The notes: generated by a model not told the origin, from the letters alone. Shown: positions 1-10,956, numbered from the stretch's first letter. The stretch: DNA of 64,000 nt from Nakazawaea peltata (GCA_001599355.1 BCGQ01000003.1:1056468-1120467); one strand, 5' to 3'. Program-made: numbers and translations.

Positions 1-1832
1 AGTTCATGATATATAATTTATATTACAATATCAGAGGATCAACATGAAACAAAACCTTTTCATTAAAAAACAATGACAGTATAAAATGGAAACAAGCGGT
101 CTTGAATATTCCAAGTATCAGTCTTCCTTTATACAGCTGGAGTGAATAACTTTCAGGCTCTCATATTTATGATAAGAGCTTGCCCTTGACAAATAAACTG
201 TCATGTGACTTGAAGGGGTGAACAGTGCATGGTTAAACCTGCAGGCAAGAATCTTTGTACATTTTTACAAAGGGAATCAGGAAAAGCAGTGACTTTGATT
301 CGGAGAAGACAAGAAAAGAAACGATGAAAACTAAAATAAAAAATTGATTCCAGGAAGTGGGAGGCCGAGTTATACGGATCAGCGATCTACCTAGCAGGGC
401 AGTAGAGCTGCGAGCCATTATAGAAGCAGCTGCTGAACATGACTGCAAATCAAAGGTTACTGATCACTGTGAATTTGGAGAAGTCGTTTTGCGGTGACTC
501 GTCATTTCTTCAAGATTCTGAAAGGGTCTCGATTTAAAAAGCGGACGTCGGTTGGCTTATAGAGTGGGGATAGGCATTCTTTGGTACTAGGCTTAAACAT
601 GAAAAGCCTCTAGGCAAGATCACATGTATTGAGATAGCTCCTTACATACCAGAGCAGCCGTTGGCAACCAAATCTAGACTACATGTAATCCTTGTGAGTG
701 AAAATTTTTAGGAATCACTGCCCGTTAGAGGAAGGGCAAAAAATTAGTGTAAGGGGTCTCGATTGGGATATATGTGCGCACTCTATCTTTTCCTAAATAG
801 GAAAACATATTGCGAAATGTGTGAAATGTAGTCCTGAATAGGCAGAAATTAAGATCCACTGGCCAAATGCAGCGAGCGGAAAACTCAAAGCAGCTCGTAA
901 AGGGCAAATTAATCGTTATGAAAAGAAAAGAGAAAATTTTCACAAAGGCAGGGTGATCCGGTACAGCGATTATGTGATCCACCTACCATCAGGTAAGCAG
1001 TGTAGTGGTCAATTCTTATTGGATGATCATGCATTACCTTTGTCCCACACAGGCTAACAACCAGTGGCGGCAAAAAAGATTGTAGCGACTTATTGTTTCC
1101 TTGGTCCACATTCGGCTTGAGGCGAGTCCCCCAGTGAAGCCAGACGTTTTTTCAACTTGGACTAATTGATGAAACATTAGGTACTGGTGTCGACAGCACT
1201 CTTAGCATTGTTGAAAGATCAATTGCCCTAGATTTAGTGAATAGAAAGCTAAATTAACGACAATTCGGGTAGCACCTCAACTATTGCCCGATCTCTTTCA
1301 CACTACTCTTGAAAAATAAAATAGGTGCACAGAATAAAAGAAAAAAGAAAAGATAGAGAGACGCTCACAATGTGCGCTACGTAAGTTGAGGTCTAGAACT
1401 GCTCAAAAATTTTTTCGTACGCATGTAATTTAACATAAAGGGCATATGACGTTGATTTCACCTATTTTTCTGTAAGGCAAATGGGGCACACCGGATCTAA
1501 GCAGTGAAAAACTGCCCCACCTTGGCTGCCCTTGAAAAATTTTTTGTATCTTAGTATTCTCGCCTATTGTTTCGGCATGCATGATTTGTTTATGGTTTAC
1601 TCCTTGGAGGAAATTACAAACAGTCGAGTGTTGCACCCGGATTATAAATATATTTCGTAATCCTCAAATCAAAGAGCCATGCAATTAATTTAGCCTAAAC
1701 TTCATATCGTTTGTCACTCATTCCAAACTTTGTTCACTAGACACCAACTATTAGTCGTTCATTCATTCCTTATTATAGTTTTTGTTATATTTGAAACCAC
1801 ATTCCTTTGAAATTATTTGATATTTATTCACA
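1..1832. other. Intergenic region upstream of the SUN-family gene
   Basis: No convincing gene seen on either strand; open frames here are short and have no recognisable domain. The stretch contains one near-perfect Mcm1-type palindrome (789-804) and an AT-rich TATA-like stretch near 1643-1653. The 11-base string GGGTCTCGATT occurs twice, near 524 and 754, without further clear repeat structure. Much of it is probably promoter of the SUN-family gene plus unrecognised sequence. Confidence 0.6.
789..804. promoter_or_regulatory. Mcm1-like CArG/P-box palindrome
   Basis: TTTCCTAAATAGGAAA, a CC(A/T)6GG core with TTT/AAA flanks, close to the palindromic P-box that the MADS protein Mcm1 binds in yeasts. 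It lies about 1 kb upstream of the SUN-family gene. Binding is inferred from the sequence only. Confidence 0.4.
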
Positions 1833-3008
1833 ATGAAGAGTGCTACTGTTTTGACTACTTTGGCTTTGGCCGCCTTGATTTCTGCCGCTCCATTCGAGCA
1901 CCTGCACCACTTGCACAAGAGAGATGCTGCTGTTAAGATTGTTACTGAGGTCGTTTGGGTTGACCAAAACGGTAACATCGTTACTCCAACTACCACTGCT
2001 GCTGCTGCTACCACCACTTCCTCTACCGAGGAGGCTGCTGCCGCTACTACCACCTCTTCCTCTTCTTCCACCGAAGAGACTGCTGCTGCCACCACCACTT
2101 CTTCCTCTTCCTCTTCCTCCACCTCTTCCACCAAGACCTCTACCACCCTGGCTTCCACCAAGACCTCTTCTTCTTCCTCCTCTTCATCTTCTATCGACGG
2201 TGACTTGAGCGACTTCGAAGACCCAAGTGAGACTTTTGAGGATGGTACCATTCCATGTTCCGAGTTCCCATCTGGTCAAGGTGTTATTGCCTTGGACTGG
2301 TTGAACTTCGGTGGTTGGGCTTCCATTATGGACGAGGACGGAAACACCTCCTCTTCTTGTGAGGATGGTTACTACTGTTCTTACGCTTGTCAAGCCGGTA
2401 TGTCTAAGATGCAATGGCCATCTGAACAACCAGCTAACGGTATCTCTGTTGGTGGTTTGTTGTGTAAGGACGGTTACTTGTACAAGAGTAACTCTGAGTC
2501 TGACTACTTATGTGCTTGGGGTGCTCAAACTGCCAAGGCTGTCAGTGAGATTGACCAAGGTGTTGCTTTGTGTAGAACTGACTACCCAGGTTCTGAGAAC
2601 ATGGTTGTTCCAACTTGGTTGTCTGCTGGTGGTTCTAAGCCAATGTCTGTTGTCGATGAGGACTCTTACTACACCTGGAAGGGTGGAAAGACCTCTGCTC
2701 AATACTACGTTAACAACGCCGGTGTTTCTATTGAGGATGGTTGTATCTGGGGTGATGACTCTACTACTGTCGGTAACTGGGCTCCAGTCGTTATGGGATC
2801 CGGTGTCACTGGTGGTATTACTTACTTGTCCTTGATTCCAAACCCTAACAACAAAGAGGCTCCAAACTACAACGTCAAGATTGTTGCTGACGATGGATCT
2901 ATCTCTGGTGAGTGTTCCTACGTTGACGGTTCTTACAACGGTGACTCTACCGATGGTTGTACCGTTGCCGTTTCTGGTTCCTCTACCGCCAAGTTCGTTT
3001 TCTACTAA
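1833..3008 (+). CDS. SUN4: Secreted SUN-family cell-wall protein (SUN4/SIM1/UTH1/NCA3 family)
   Basis: A 391-residue protein. Residues 1-19 form a signal peptide (hydrophobic core ending SAAP), followed by a Kex2-type KR site at 29-30. A Ser/Thr/Ala-rich linker with acidic TEE spacers fills about 52-125 and is probably O-mannosylated. The C-terminal two thirds is the Cys-rich SUN domain (GH132 family), with motifs such as [17 protein letters not shown] and [14 protein letters not shown] proteins are beta-glucan-associated and act in septation and wall remodelling. Codon use is strongly biased (GGT, TTG, AAG, ACC), which suggests high expression. The family is recognised firmly, but which paralogue it matches is not resolved from sequence alone. 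Confidence 0.93.
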   Translation: MKSATVLTTLALAALISAAPFEHLHHLHKRDAAVKIVTEVVWVDQNGNIVTPTTTAAAATTTSSTEEAAAATTTSSSSSTEETAAATTTSSSSSSSTSSTKTSTTLASTKTSSSSSSSSSIDGDLSDFEDPSETFEDGTIPCSEFPSGQGVIALDWLNFGGWASIMDEDGNTSSSCEDGYYCSYACQAGMSKMQWPSEQPANGISVGGLLCKDGYLYKSNSESDYLCAWGAQTAKAVSEIDQGVALCRTDYPGSENMVVPTWLSAGGSKPMSVVDEDSYYTWKGGKTSAQYYVNNAGVSIEDGCIWGDDSTTVGNWAPVVMGSGVTGGITYLSLIPNPNNKEAPNYNVKIVADDGSISGECSYVDGSYNGDSTDGCTVAVSGSSTAKFVFY

Positions 3009-4250
3009 GCGTCCTGAACTTGGAATGATCGAATGGTGTGCATAAAGGCTAAGTGAAACAGAAGCAGTACATATCTCCCCTCACGCAGCCTTGCGCATGC
3101 CCTCAATCGTTAATGATGATGTCGTTAGATTTATCTTCCTCAAAGAGATCAAGTCTAGCGGCTTGTTTATGTTATTGGTTTTCCTCTTTTAGACCATATG
3201 GGGCTTATTATCTTTTCTGTTTGCTGTTATTATTGTTTCAGAGCGTTCCTTTTTTTTCTCTATTGTATTACCAAAAAGTATGGTTTGGATGGCAATTTTA
3301 TGATACCCGACCCGAATTTCACTCATCATTTGAACACTAACGTACTTTGTTGATATGGGTCTATTTTTTTTTTTTAGGAAACTTTAAAAGTCAAATAAAT
3401 ATTTTTATTTAATTGTTGATTGTAGGATGAAATAAAGGGTATTTTAAAGGGGTGTAAAGGGGGTGGGCGATGAGAGGGATACGAAGCTCAATGGCCAGAT
3501 ATTGGCGATTCAGTCAAATACCTAAGGCCAATTTGCGAACTTCGCTTCAGCTCGTCTACTATTTAGCCACTATTGAACAATAAGAATCTCTATTATTTCT
3601 GTTGTTTGATATGTGAGCCCCAATAGCTTCAGATTGTCTAATAGTCTGACTCAGCGGTTTATTATCCTCAGTTCAGGTTGAGGTTTCACATAAGTCGTGA
3701 ATAAATTCTCAAAAAAATGAATGAAAAATTAGAAACGGGATAGCGAGAATAGTCGTGCATTTACACCCTAAATATCTCGGCAACTTCCGCTGGCTCAGGT
3801 GGTGCTTATTGTGTGCGCTTAATATGTCGGCAAGAACAGAGTCAAAAAATCATAGAGGAGCAGATCAAATTTTGCAGGAAGAAATAAGGGGAAACAAGCA
3901 CAGGGGTTACTTAAATTCCACATATTTCACCACCATTAACTTAATGAGGTGGCGACGACTTCAAAAAGTGGTCCAAGTAACAAGTTTCTATTTCTAAGAT
4001 CGCCTCCTCCATTCAACAGGATACTTGCCTAATTTCTTCCTTGCATCTCTTCTCTGTCTTCCCTGTGCTAAAATTGATTTTTTTCATTGAGGGTTTTTTT
4101 GACTCTGTTCTCTCCCACCAAAAAACAGTCATTCTTTCATTATGGTATATTTATTGGGGGATCGCAAAGAATTTTTTTCAGTCCTTCTTTTGTTTGGATT
4201 TTAACAACGTAACTAACAGTTCGTTCGTTCATTAATATAAACATTGAAAG
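3009..4250. other. Intergenic region between the SUN-family gene and ADE12
   Basis: About 1.2 kb with no supported gene. It contains a poly-T run near 3364-3376, a reverse-strand copy of the GCACGAC motif (3752-3759), and two TGACTC sites (3647-3652 and 4100-4105). The latter are possible Bas1/Gcn4-type sites in front of the purine gene ADE12. Confidence 0.55.
4100..4105 (+). promoter_or_regulatory. TGACTC site upstream of ADE12
   Basis: TGACTC is the core recognised by Bas1 and Gcn4 in Saccharomyces purine and amino-acid promoters. This copy lies about 150 bp before the ADE12 start, with a second copy (TGACTCA) at 3647-3653. Six bases are weak evidence on their own; the role is inferred from the neighbouring gene. 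Confidence 0.3.
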
Positions 4251-5534
4251 ATGGCTGACGTAGTTTTGGGTGCTCAATGGGGAGACGAAGGTAAAGGTAA
4301 ATTGGTCGATTTGTTGTGTGACGATATCGACGTTTGTGCCAGATGTCAAGGTGGTAACAATGCTGGTCACACCATCGTTGTCAATGGTATCAAATACGAT
4401 TTCCACATGTTGCCTTCTGGTTTGGTTAACCCTAAGTGTCTTAACTTGATTGGTTCCGGTGTCGTTGTTCACTTGCCATCGTTCTTCGAGGAATTAGAGA
4501 AGTTGGAATCCAAGGGTTTGGATTGCAGAGACCGTTTGTTTGTCAGTTCTAGAGCTCATTTGGTCTTTGACTTCCATCAAAGAACCGACAAGTTGAAGGA
4601 GCTGGAGTTAAGTGAAGACAAGAAGTCTATTGGTACCACCGGTAAAGGTATTGGACCAACTTACTCCACCAAGCTGTCTAGATCTGGTATCAGAGTTCAT
4701 CACTTGACCTCTGATGAGCCAGAATCTTGGAAGGAGTTTGAATTGAGATTGGCTCGTTTGATCGACACCAGAAAGAAGCGTTACGGTGACTTCGAATGCT
4801 CTTTCGACGAGGAGCTTGCCAAGTACAAGGTTCTCCGTGAAAAGATCAAGCCTTTCGTTGTTGACTCTGTCGACTTCATGCACAAGCTGATCGCCGACAA
4901 CAAGAAGATCTTGATCGAAGGTGCTAACGCTTTGATGTTGGATATCGACTTCGGTACTTACCCATATGTCACCTCTTCTAACACTGGTATTGGAGGTGTC
5001 TTGACCGGTTTAGGTCTTCCTCCATCTCTGATCAAGAACGTTTACGGTGTTGTCAAGCTGTATACTACCCGTGTCGGAGAAGGTCCATTCCCTACCGAGC
5101 AATTGAATGCTGACGGTGAGAAATTGCAAGACATTGGTGCTGAATTCGGTGTCACCACTGGTAGAAAGAGAAGATGTGGATGGTTGGATCTTGTTGTGAT
5201 GAAATACTCCACCATGATCAACGGTTACACTGCTTTGAACATCACCAAGTTGGATGTCTTGGATACTTTCAAGGAGATCCAAGTCGGTGTCGGTTACACT
5301 TACAACGGTGAGAAGCTTCCTTCTTTCCCAGAAGACTTACACAAGTTGGCTAAGGTCGATGTTGAGTACGTCACCTTGCCAGGATGGGAACAAGACATCA
5401 CTAAGATCACTTCTTATGAAGAATTACCAGAGAATGCTAAGAAATACTTGAAATTCATCGAAGATTTCGTTGGTGTTCCTGTTAAATGGGTCGGTACCGG
5501 TCCAGGTAGAGAAAGTATGTTAGAGAAGAAATAA
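4251..5534 (+). CDS. ADE12: Adenylosuccinate synthetase
   Basis: A 427-residue protein that catalyses IMP + aspartate + GTP to adenylosuccinate, the first committed step from IMP to AMP, in the cytosol. The N-terminal GTP-binding signature [14 protein letters not shown] begins at residue 4. It is followed by GNNAGHT, the IMP-binding [12 protein letters not shown] segment and the C-terminal [12 protein letters not shown] and NITKLD blocks. Length matches the family. CTG codons 142, 213 and 270 fall where yeast homologues have Ala (STK-x-SRSG, FMH-x-x-I, VVK-x-YTTR), so this gene is a main witness for CUG-Ala decoding. Codon bias indicates high expression. Confidence 0.97.
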   Translation: MADVVLGAQWGDEGKGKLVDLLCDDIDVCARCQGGNNAGHTIVVNGIKYDFHMLPSGLVNPKCLNLIGSGVVVHLPSFFEELEKLESKGLDCRDRLFVSSRAHLVFDFHQRTDKLKELELSEDKKSIGTTGKGIGPTYSTKLSRSGIRVHHLTSDEPESWKEFELRLARLIDTRKKRYGDFECSFDEELAKYKVLREKIKPFVVDSVDFMHKLIADNKKILIEGANALMLDIDFGTYPYVTSSNTGIGGVLTGLGLPPSLIKNVYGVVKLYTTRVGEGPFPTEQLNADGEKLQDIGAEFGVTTGRKRRCGWLDLVVMKYSTMINGYTALNITKLDVLDTFKEIQVGVGYTYNGEKLPSFPEDLHKLAKVDVEYVTLPGWEQDITKITSYEELPENAKKYLKFIEDFVGVPVKWVGTGPGRESMLEKK

Positions 5535-5623
5535 GTTCTCTCCTAGTCTACTGACATTTCATATATCATTTCCTTTATATTATAAACATATATTTACAGA
5601 TTTAGTCTTTTGCTGATATATTT

Positions 5624-7315
5624 TCATGTAAGTTGTTTCTTCTTAGCAATGCAGTAGTTGAAGTATGATAATTTTCCTGCCAGAGGGACCCAGTCAGGTA
5701 ATGAGAGAAGCCTAGAGATACCAGTGCTTTCATCCACATTGATGAACTTATCACATGAAATCAATTCCCAGTCATTATCGACCGCTACAGTATCTGATTT
5801 CAAATCTCTGCGCACAACTTGCACCTCATTCTGCTCCAGATCCACATCCTGATCAATATCCACATAGTAATCACAGTCGGCAAAATTGACAATCTTATCA
5901 ATCTCGAACAAATTTCTATTGTTCATATTTGGAGGAATCAGAGACGTGGAAAGACGAAGCTCCAGAATACTCGAGTCGGATCCAGACTCCACCTCCTTAA
6001 AATCACCCGGCAAGATCCCATTGAATCCAGATTTGATAAATCTTAAGCGTTGGTGCGGCTGAAGGAAAAACGAGGTGGGGAAATGGTACCATTCTCTTCC
6101 TACACATACATTAGTGAATGAGTGACCTGGGTCGGGAAAAACTTCCTCCTGGAGAGACGCATAAACTCTTAAGGGGGCGGAATAATTCTGGACGAGTGAT
6201 AAGCATCTGGAGATGGATACCAGCAGGATTAAAACCAATAACAAAATCTTTGGGATTTTCGACACCACATTGTATCTTGTGAACCTGGTGACGATGGAAG
6301 TCCAGAATTGGTAGAATTGATTCAATTGCAACAGAGATGCCGTCAATATATAAGGGTAAATAGGGTATAAAAATCTCTCTTCTTTATGAGGTTGGGTGAA
6401 AAATACCAGAACCCATATGAGCATTGGTGCCGAGACCAAAGTGAATTTGGAAGGTTGCAAGAAAGGCATCAACAGAGCCAAAATCGCCATAACGTTGAAA
6501 TTGAGTAATAAATTTAAAACGTAATAACTCACAGGTTCTACACCAAAGATATTTGGACCTGTACTTTCATCTTTGTTGAGAACATTGTACAGGACAGCGT
6601 TCCATGGAACAATCGTTAATTTGTCATAAGCATATGAATCCACTCCGATAATTATCAGTAAAATAGAAGTTGCAATGATTGCAGAACAAGAACCAAATAG
6701 TACGGTTTTCTTGACTCCAGATTGACTCATAACATATAAGATGAAAGGGACCAGAAGAGCCAAAATGAACGGCCAGCCGGTAAGTCCTCCAATACTAAAC
6801 CAAAACACCAGCTGATATGCTGAAGAGAGGTTTTTATTCTGTTGAAATCTAAGAGCCAGCAGAAGAGCAAAAGTGATACAAGTCATCAGAATAGAAGATG
6901 GTAATAACAGAATTGAAGCATGAGACATTCCAGGAGCTACTTGACTGAAAATCAAGTATATGGAACTAACATTCTTACCAAACAGTCTGCGTAATTGGCT
7001 CAGTAAAACTAACTCCGAACTAACAGTGAAGAATACAATACATAATCGTAGGAGATAGAACAATTGGACCCCATTCAATCCACTCCATACTCCTAAACGA
7101 CCTACCAACAGCAACGGAGCCAAAAAACACCATGATCTGATCGAATATTCCGGTGAATATTCCCACGTCTGTTTTCCAAAACCACGTACTAACAAATGGA
7201 GAGGATCCCAGTAGTTGAAAGTCTCATCGCAGTCGGAGATGATCCCATTTAGCAAGAAATAAACCCTTAATGATATCAAAGACACACACAAAACTGTTCC
7301 TATGGTGAAATTCAT
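5624..7315 (-). CDS. ALG9: Dolichyl-P-Man alpha-1,2-mannosyltransferase Alg9
   Basis: A 563-residue multi-span ER membrane protein of the GT22 family. It adds alpha-1,2-linked mannoses from dolichyl-phosphate mannose to the lumenal lipid-linked oligosaccharide used in N-glycosylation. The first lumenal loop carries DCDETFNYWDP and then GKQTWEYSPEYSIRSW, which are diagnostic for Alg9 among the GT22 enzymes (Alg12, Gpi10 and Smp3 differ here). The HKEERFLYPIYP motif is present in the central part. It is convergent with ADE12 (89 bp apart) and reads in the same direction as the complex I gene beyond it. Confidence 0.95.
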   Translation of the reverse strand: MNFTIGTVLCVSLISLRVYFLLNGIISDCDETFNYWDPLHLLVRGFGKQTWEYSPEYSIRSWCFLAPLLLVGRLGVWSGLNGVQLFYLLRLCIVFFTVSSELVLLSQLRRLFGKNVSSIYLIFSQVAPGMSHASILLLPSSILMTCITFALLLALRFQQNKNLSSAYQLVFWFSIGGLTGWPFILALLVPFILYVMSQSGVKKTVLFGSCSAIIATSILLIIIGVDSYAYDKLTIVPWNAVLYNVLNKDESTGPNIFGVEPVSYYVLNLLLNFNVMAILALLMPFLQPSKFTLVSAPMLIWVLVFFTQPHKEERFLYPIYPYILTASLLQLNQFYQFWTSIVTRFTRYNVVSKIPKILLLVLILLVSISRCLSLVQNYSAPLRVYASLQEEVFPDPGHSFTNVCVGREWYHFPTSFFLQPHQRLRFIKSGFNGILPGDFKEVESGSDSSILELRLSTSLIPPNMNNRNLFEIDKIVNFADCDYYVDIDQDVDLEQNEVQVVRRDLKSDTVAVDNDWELISCDKFINVDESTGISRLLSLPDWVPLAGKLSYFNYCIAKKKQLT

Positions 7316-7542
7316 TGTGTCAGAGCTTCAGTTCCTGAGATTCAGTTCCTGATCAACAGCCCGTCGATCTGTTGGAAAAGTACACCTGTGAAGACGTGGG
7401 ATACTTTTCAGATAGCAAATTACGAAATTGAGAGAGAGCATTTTATGAATTATTTAACTAGAGATTGAGGCCTCCCATAGTGGCTCTTAAGTATGGGGTA
7501 ACTACAAAAAACAGTTCAAGATCAATAGAGAATTGATTGTCA

Positions 7543-7592
7543 ATAAATAAATAAATAATAGATAATAAATAATAAATAATAAATAATAAATA
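7543..7592. repeat. (TAA/TAAA)n microsatellite
   Basis: A run of AATAAATAAATAAATAATA-type units between ALG9 and the complex I subunit gene. It is a simple AT-rich tract, probably in the 3' untranslated region of the 7616-8038 gene and upstream of ALG9. Confidence 0.8.
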
Positions 7593-7615
7593 GTTAGTGA
7601 ATCTCTCCCACCTAA

Positions 7616-8038
7616 TCAAGTTCTAGGCTTAGAATTAGCCTTGTACAAGAAACTGTTCTCATCCAATCTAGTTCCCATTATAGTGGTTTGAGGAGGGTGG
7701 AACAGATTTTTGTCATGGTAAGTAGATTCGACTTTCCACCATGGGATGTTTTTCATCAGTTCCAGTTCTCTCTCATAGTGCAGTAAAGTTCTACGAACAA
7801 CATCTCTGTCTTGTTCCAGTTGTAATAATGGTAACAAGTAAATTCTACTCCACAACTTCTCTCTCTTCAATTCGTACAGTTCTCTGTTACCTAATATGAC
7901 ACGGTAGAACCCATAGGCGGTGATACTACACAAGCCGACGAACCAAACAATCGGCCTGAATCCACGTGATGGCAAGTTTCTTTTCCATTGAATAGGTTCA
8001 TAACCTCCAATTGGTGGTAAATCCTGCATTTTAAACAC
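7616..8038 (-). CDS. NDUFA13: Mitochondrial complex I subunit, GRIM-19/NDUFA13 family
   Basis: A 140-residue accessory subunit of NADH:ubiquinone oxidoreductase in the inner mitochondrial membrane. The start MQDLPPIGGYEPIQWKRNLPSRG is typical of the family, followed by one membrane helix (about residues 31-48) and a charged, coiled C-terminal half. The ATG of MFKMQDL or the next Met could be used; both are in frame. Saccharomyces lacks complex I, so this gene excludes that lineage and fits Pachysolen-like, Ogataea-like and CTG-clade yeasts. It shares a 276-bp divergent promoter with PHO13. Confidence 0.93.
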   Translation of the reverse strand: MFKMQDLPPIGGYEPIQWKRNLPSRGFRPIVWFVGLCSITAYGFYRVILGNRELYELKREKLWSRIYLLPLLQLEQDRDVVRRTLLHYERELELMKNIPWWKVESTYHDKNLFHPPQTTIMGTRLDENSFLYKANSKPRT

Positions 8039-8123
8039 CTCTAATCTTCACCTTCTCAATGATTACTTGCTTCTTTTTAAATGATATCCCCACTTTTTTA
8101 AAAACTGTATTTTTGGAATTATA

Positions 8124-8133
8124 TACACGACTA
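8124..8133 (+). promoter_or_regulatory. TACACGACTA promoter motif (divergent NDUFA13/PHO13 promoter)
   Basis: TACACGACTAATT starts here; a related GCACGACCC lies at 8155-8163. The same TACACGACTAATT string occurs in reverse in the Hsp70/POM33 promoter (34088-34100). See the finding on the ACACGAC motif. The binding factor is unknown to me. Confidence 0.45.
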
Positions 8134-8314
8134 ATTGTATTTTTTGTTTTAAAGGCACGACCCAGATTACGTGCTTGCACCTGCTGACGCAGAGGCCTCC
8201 GTCTAAATTTTTCAGGCCTGCGCTATTGCAGGAGAGGGGGGCTCTTTGATTAGGGTAGAGGAATCAACTCGCTGTTAGAGACATCTATAGATATAGAAGT
8301 GATAGAATTAGATC

Positions 8315-9217
8315 ATGAGAACTACTGAATTGAGTACTAAGACTGAAGTAGAGTCATTTTTGGACAAATATGACAACTTTTTGTTCGACTGTGATGGTGT
8401 CTTATGGTTAGGAACTCATTTGTTACCAAATGTGGTGGAGACTTTGGACTATTTGAGGTCCAAGGGTAAAAAATTGATCTTTGTGACCAATAACTCGACC
8501 AGTTCACGTGAACAATATGTAGCCAAATTCCTGAAATTCGGGATCACCATTCAAAAGAATGAAGTATTTGGATCTCTGTACCTGAGTGCCATCTATGTTG
8601 AGAAGATTCTCAAGTTGAGTAAGGACAAGAAGGTGTTTGTATTTGGAGAACTGGGTATTGAGCACGAGTTGCAAGAGGTTGGATACAAGACTATTGGAGG
8701 AACTGACCCTGCTTTGGATGTTAAATATTCATTTGATCATCCATATTTACACAACCTTGACCCAGAAGTTGGAGGTGTCGTTGTTGGGTTGACCACCAAT
8801 TTGAACTACTTGAAGATGGCTGTTACTTTGCAATATTTGCTCAAACCTGACGTTCTGTTCATCCTGACTAACATTGACTCCACTTACCCTAACAAAGGAA
8901 TGATCTTGCCAGGTGCAGGAACTGTCATCCAGAGTGTCAGCACTTGTAGTGGCCGTACCCCAACTCTGTGTGGAAAGCCAAGTCAAAATATGATGAAACT
9001 GATCATTGCCGAACATCAGATCGACCCTGCTAGAACTTGTATGGTAGGAGATCGTTTGAACACCGATATGAAGTTTGGTATCGATGGTGGTTGCGGTACC
9101 TTATTGGTATTGACCGGTATCGAAACTGTACTGAACATTGAGAAATATGAAGAGAACTACCAACCATTGTATTACACCAGCAAATTGGGTAACCTTTTCG
9201 AGTTGACTAAAGAATAA
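8315..9217 (+). CDS. PHO13: HAD-family 4-nitrophenylphosphatase / phosphoglycolate phosphatase
   Basis: A 300-residue haloacid dehalogenase phosphatase of the PHO13/PGP type. It clears 2-phosphoglycolate and related side products of glycolysis and the pentose pathway. The nucleophile motif DCDGVLW has Asp25 and Asp27; the motif-II region is VTNNSTSSREQY; motif IV is MVGDRLNTDMKFG near the C-terminus; and the cap carries GVVVGL. Length is standard and there is no targeting signal, so it should be cytosolic. It is divergent from the complex I gene and convergent with YPD1. Confidence 0.95.
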   Translation: MRTTELSTKTEVESFLDKYDNFLFDCDGVLWLGTHLLPNVVETLDYLRSKGKKLIFVTNNSTSSREQYVAKFLKFGITIQKNEVFGSLYLSAIYVEKILKLSKDKKVFVFGELGIEHELQEVGYKTIGGTDPALDVKYSFDHPYLHNLDPEVGGVVVGLTTNLNYLKMAVTLQYLLKPDVLFILTNIDSTYPNKGMILPGAGTVIQSVSTCSGRTPTLCGKPSQNMMKLIIAEHQIDPARTCMVGDRLNTDMKFGIDGGCGTLLVLTGIETVLNIEKYEENYQPLYYTSKLGNLFELTKE

Positions 9218-9435
9218 ATTGATATAGATTTTTAAACTATATAGAGCGATTATTAATTAACAGAATTCCACATAACTATCCCATACTCTAGCTGAACACC
9301 TACAATCAGTGTGGATGTTCAGAGCCCATCTGGCAGATGATAGAGCGCCTATTATTGTCCAGTACTACTTTCTCTACTATCCCCCTCCTCAACTCCACCA
9401 TGCATCTCTCCTTTACGTCTCTCCCTTACGTCTCT

Positions 9436-9963
9436 CTAGAACTCTTCTCCGAAATATTCGCCCAAAATCTCTTTGGTCTTTGTGAATTCCATCTTGCTTG
9501 TATTTAACAGATCTTCGATCAAAACGAGCCAACCAGAATTGGTGGTTGGCGGCCCACTCTTTCCAGCAGCGGCGGCCTCTTCTGTCAAATCACCCATCTT
9601 CTTGTTTCCATAGTTCTGGATCCTCTCACATTGATGTTGTACTTTCCTCAATCCCAACAGCAGCAGGGAACCTTTCAAATAATGTCCAAGAGACGACAAT
9701 TTAACAAGTTCTTCATCGGTGGGCGACGAGGCGTCTTCCAGCGATGCAGAAGTCAGGGATGCTTCAGCATCTCCTTCAGACCCTTTACGGGCCTTACAAG
9801 TATCTATGATCGTTTCTATCTCCGTATAAATGCCCAACAGTTGTTCGACAAAAGTAGTCACCAAACTCTTACTGAAGCCTTCTTCATCTTCGTCCATTTG
9901 GAGCAATTCGCTGAAAATGACCCAATCAATCAAGTCGGAGTGTTGGATGTCGTGAGAGGTCAT
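9436..9963 (-). CDS. YPD1: Histidine phosphotransfer protein Ypd1 (HOG phosphorelay)
   Basis: A 175-residue HPt protein that passes phosphate from the sensor kinase Sln1 to Ssk1 and Skn7, which sets HOG-pathway activity. The phospho-acceptor is His94 in LGHYLKGS, and the family signature continues with CERIQNYG. Codons 100-102 are CTG CTG CTG (9658-9666). Read as Ala they give LKGS-AAA-LGL, matching LKGSSAALGL in the family; read as Leu they do not. An acidic, Ser-rich insertion sits at about 60-85 before the phosphorylated helix. Confidence 0.95.
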   Translation of the reverse strand: MTSHDIQHSDLIDWVIFSELLQMDEDEEGFSKSLVTTFVEQLLGIYTEIETIIDTCKARKGSEGDAEASLTSASLEDASSPTDEELVKLSSLGHYLKGSLLLLGLRKVQHQCERIQNYGNKKMGDLTEEAAAAGKSGPPTTNSGWLVLIEDLLNTSKMEFTKTKEILGEYFGEEF

Positions 9964-10956
9964 GGTGTCTCACGAGATGGCGGGATTATTTAATGTGGTT
10001 CTGTCTACCTGGGTTCTTATTAAGCAACGAAATTTAGTTCGAGTTATGAGAGAAATAAAGAGAATAAGCCGCGAGAGAGTCGGGTCAAACAGTGCGCAAG
10101 AATTGTAGAGACAGGCATGCGGAAGGGCAGAGCAAATAAGAGAGTGCGCGTGAGGGCAGGCAGGGGAAAGGGGGGAGGGAAGGAAGGAAGGGAGAAGGGG
10201 AGGAGGGGAGGGGTGAAGCCGAAGGGAAGACCGAGAGGAGAAGAGATGAATGAAGCTGAGAAACCCAAAAATTACCAACCATACACCATACTTGATTTAA
10301 TCAGTCATCACTCAAAAACTCCAGCACATTTCAACTAATTTTACGATAAACCCGAAGATGAAATTTTATCAATTTTTATCAGTGTCGTCATATTTTCTGA
10401 CTTGCCCCTTATTTGTAAATGTTCTCTTGCTCATTATATGCTCGACTTGTTTTATTTGGCCCTTTTTAGTAAGTCGCATTAAATTGATTTTGAGGCATCT
10501 TTTGCGGTATAAGCACTCGAGCAGGAAAGGGTACGAGGGGTGGGTGCACTTTGTATAGACTCGAGTCAAAAATGGTGGAATAAAACGCCGAATGACAATA
10601 TGGCTCCGAATATTCTTAACCGACTACAATATCTACCCCACTATTCAGATGAAATTTACTTAGACTTGGTCGGTCAGAAGGGTATGCAATGAATTTTAAA
10701 TATTGATGCACAAATGGATCCCCCTGATCAAGGTGAGGCTTTTATTTGGCTTGTTCTCCAATTTTGTTTAATGCGTTAGTATCACATTCAAGCCCTCCGA
10801 CCAAGCTCCAGATCTTCACAGGCGGTCTGTGTTACTAAAAATAGCATTTACGATCCAATTACAAAAGGTAGTGCAATATAATACAAAAATCTCTCTTAAA
10901 ATCCACATTTAGATATTCTAGTAATACAGTCGGGTCAAAGACCAACGGTAAAAGGT
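9964..10956. other. Intergenic region, YPD1 promoter side
   Basis: About 1 kb without a supported gene, between the start of YPD1 and the end of RGD1. It contains a 52-nt uninterrupted purine tract (10162-10213). The open frames running through the purine tract are low-complexity artefacts. The rest is AT-rich and I recognise nothing in it. Confidence 0.6.
10162..10213 (+). repeat. Polypurine G-rich tract upstream of YPD1
   Basis: 52 consecutive purines on the + strand with several runs of three to six G, about 200 bp before the YPD1 start. Such a tract can form triplex or G-quadruplex structures or exclude nucleosomes; no function can be shown from the sequence. Confidence 0.75.

Noticed and set aside
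524-764. The word GGGTCTCGATT at about 524 and 754 as a repeat element
   Set aside because: Only 11-12 bases match and the flanks do not align, so chance is the simpler explanation.
1763-2251. A 162-codon antisense frame against the SUN-family gene
   Set aside because: Poly-Glu/Val/Ala artefact of the antisense of a Ser/Thr/Ala-rich linker.
10044-10338. Several open frames on both strands through the purine-rich tract
   Set aside because: Low-complexity translation of a polypurine tract, no domain, overlapping frames on both strands.
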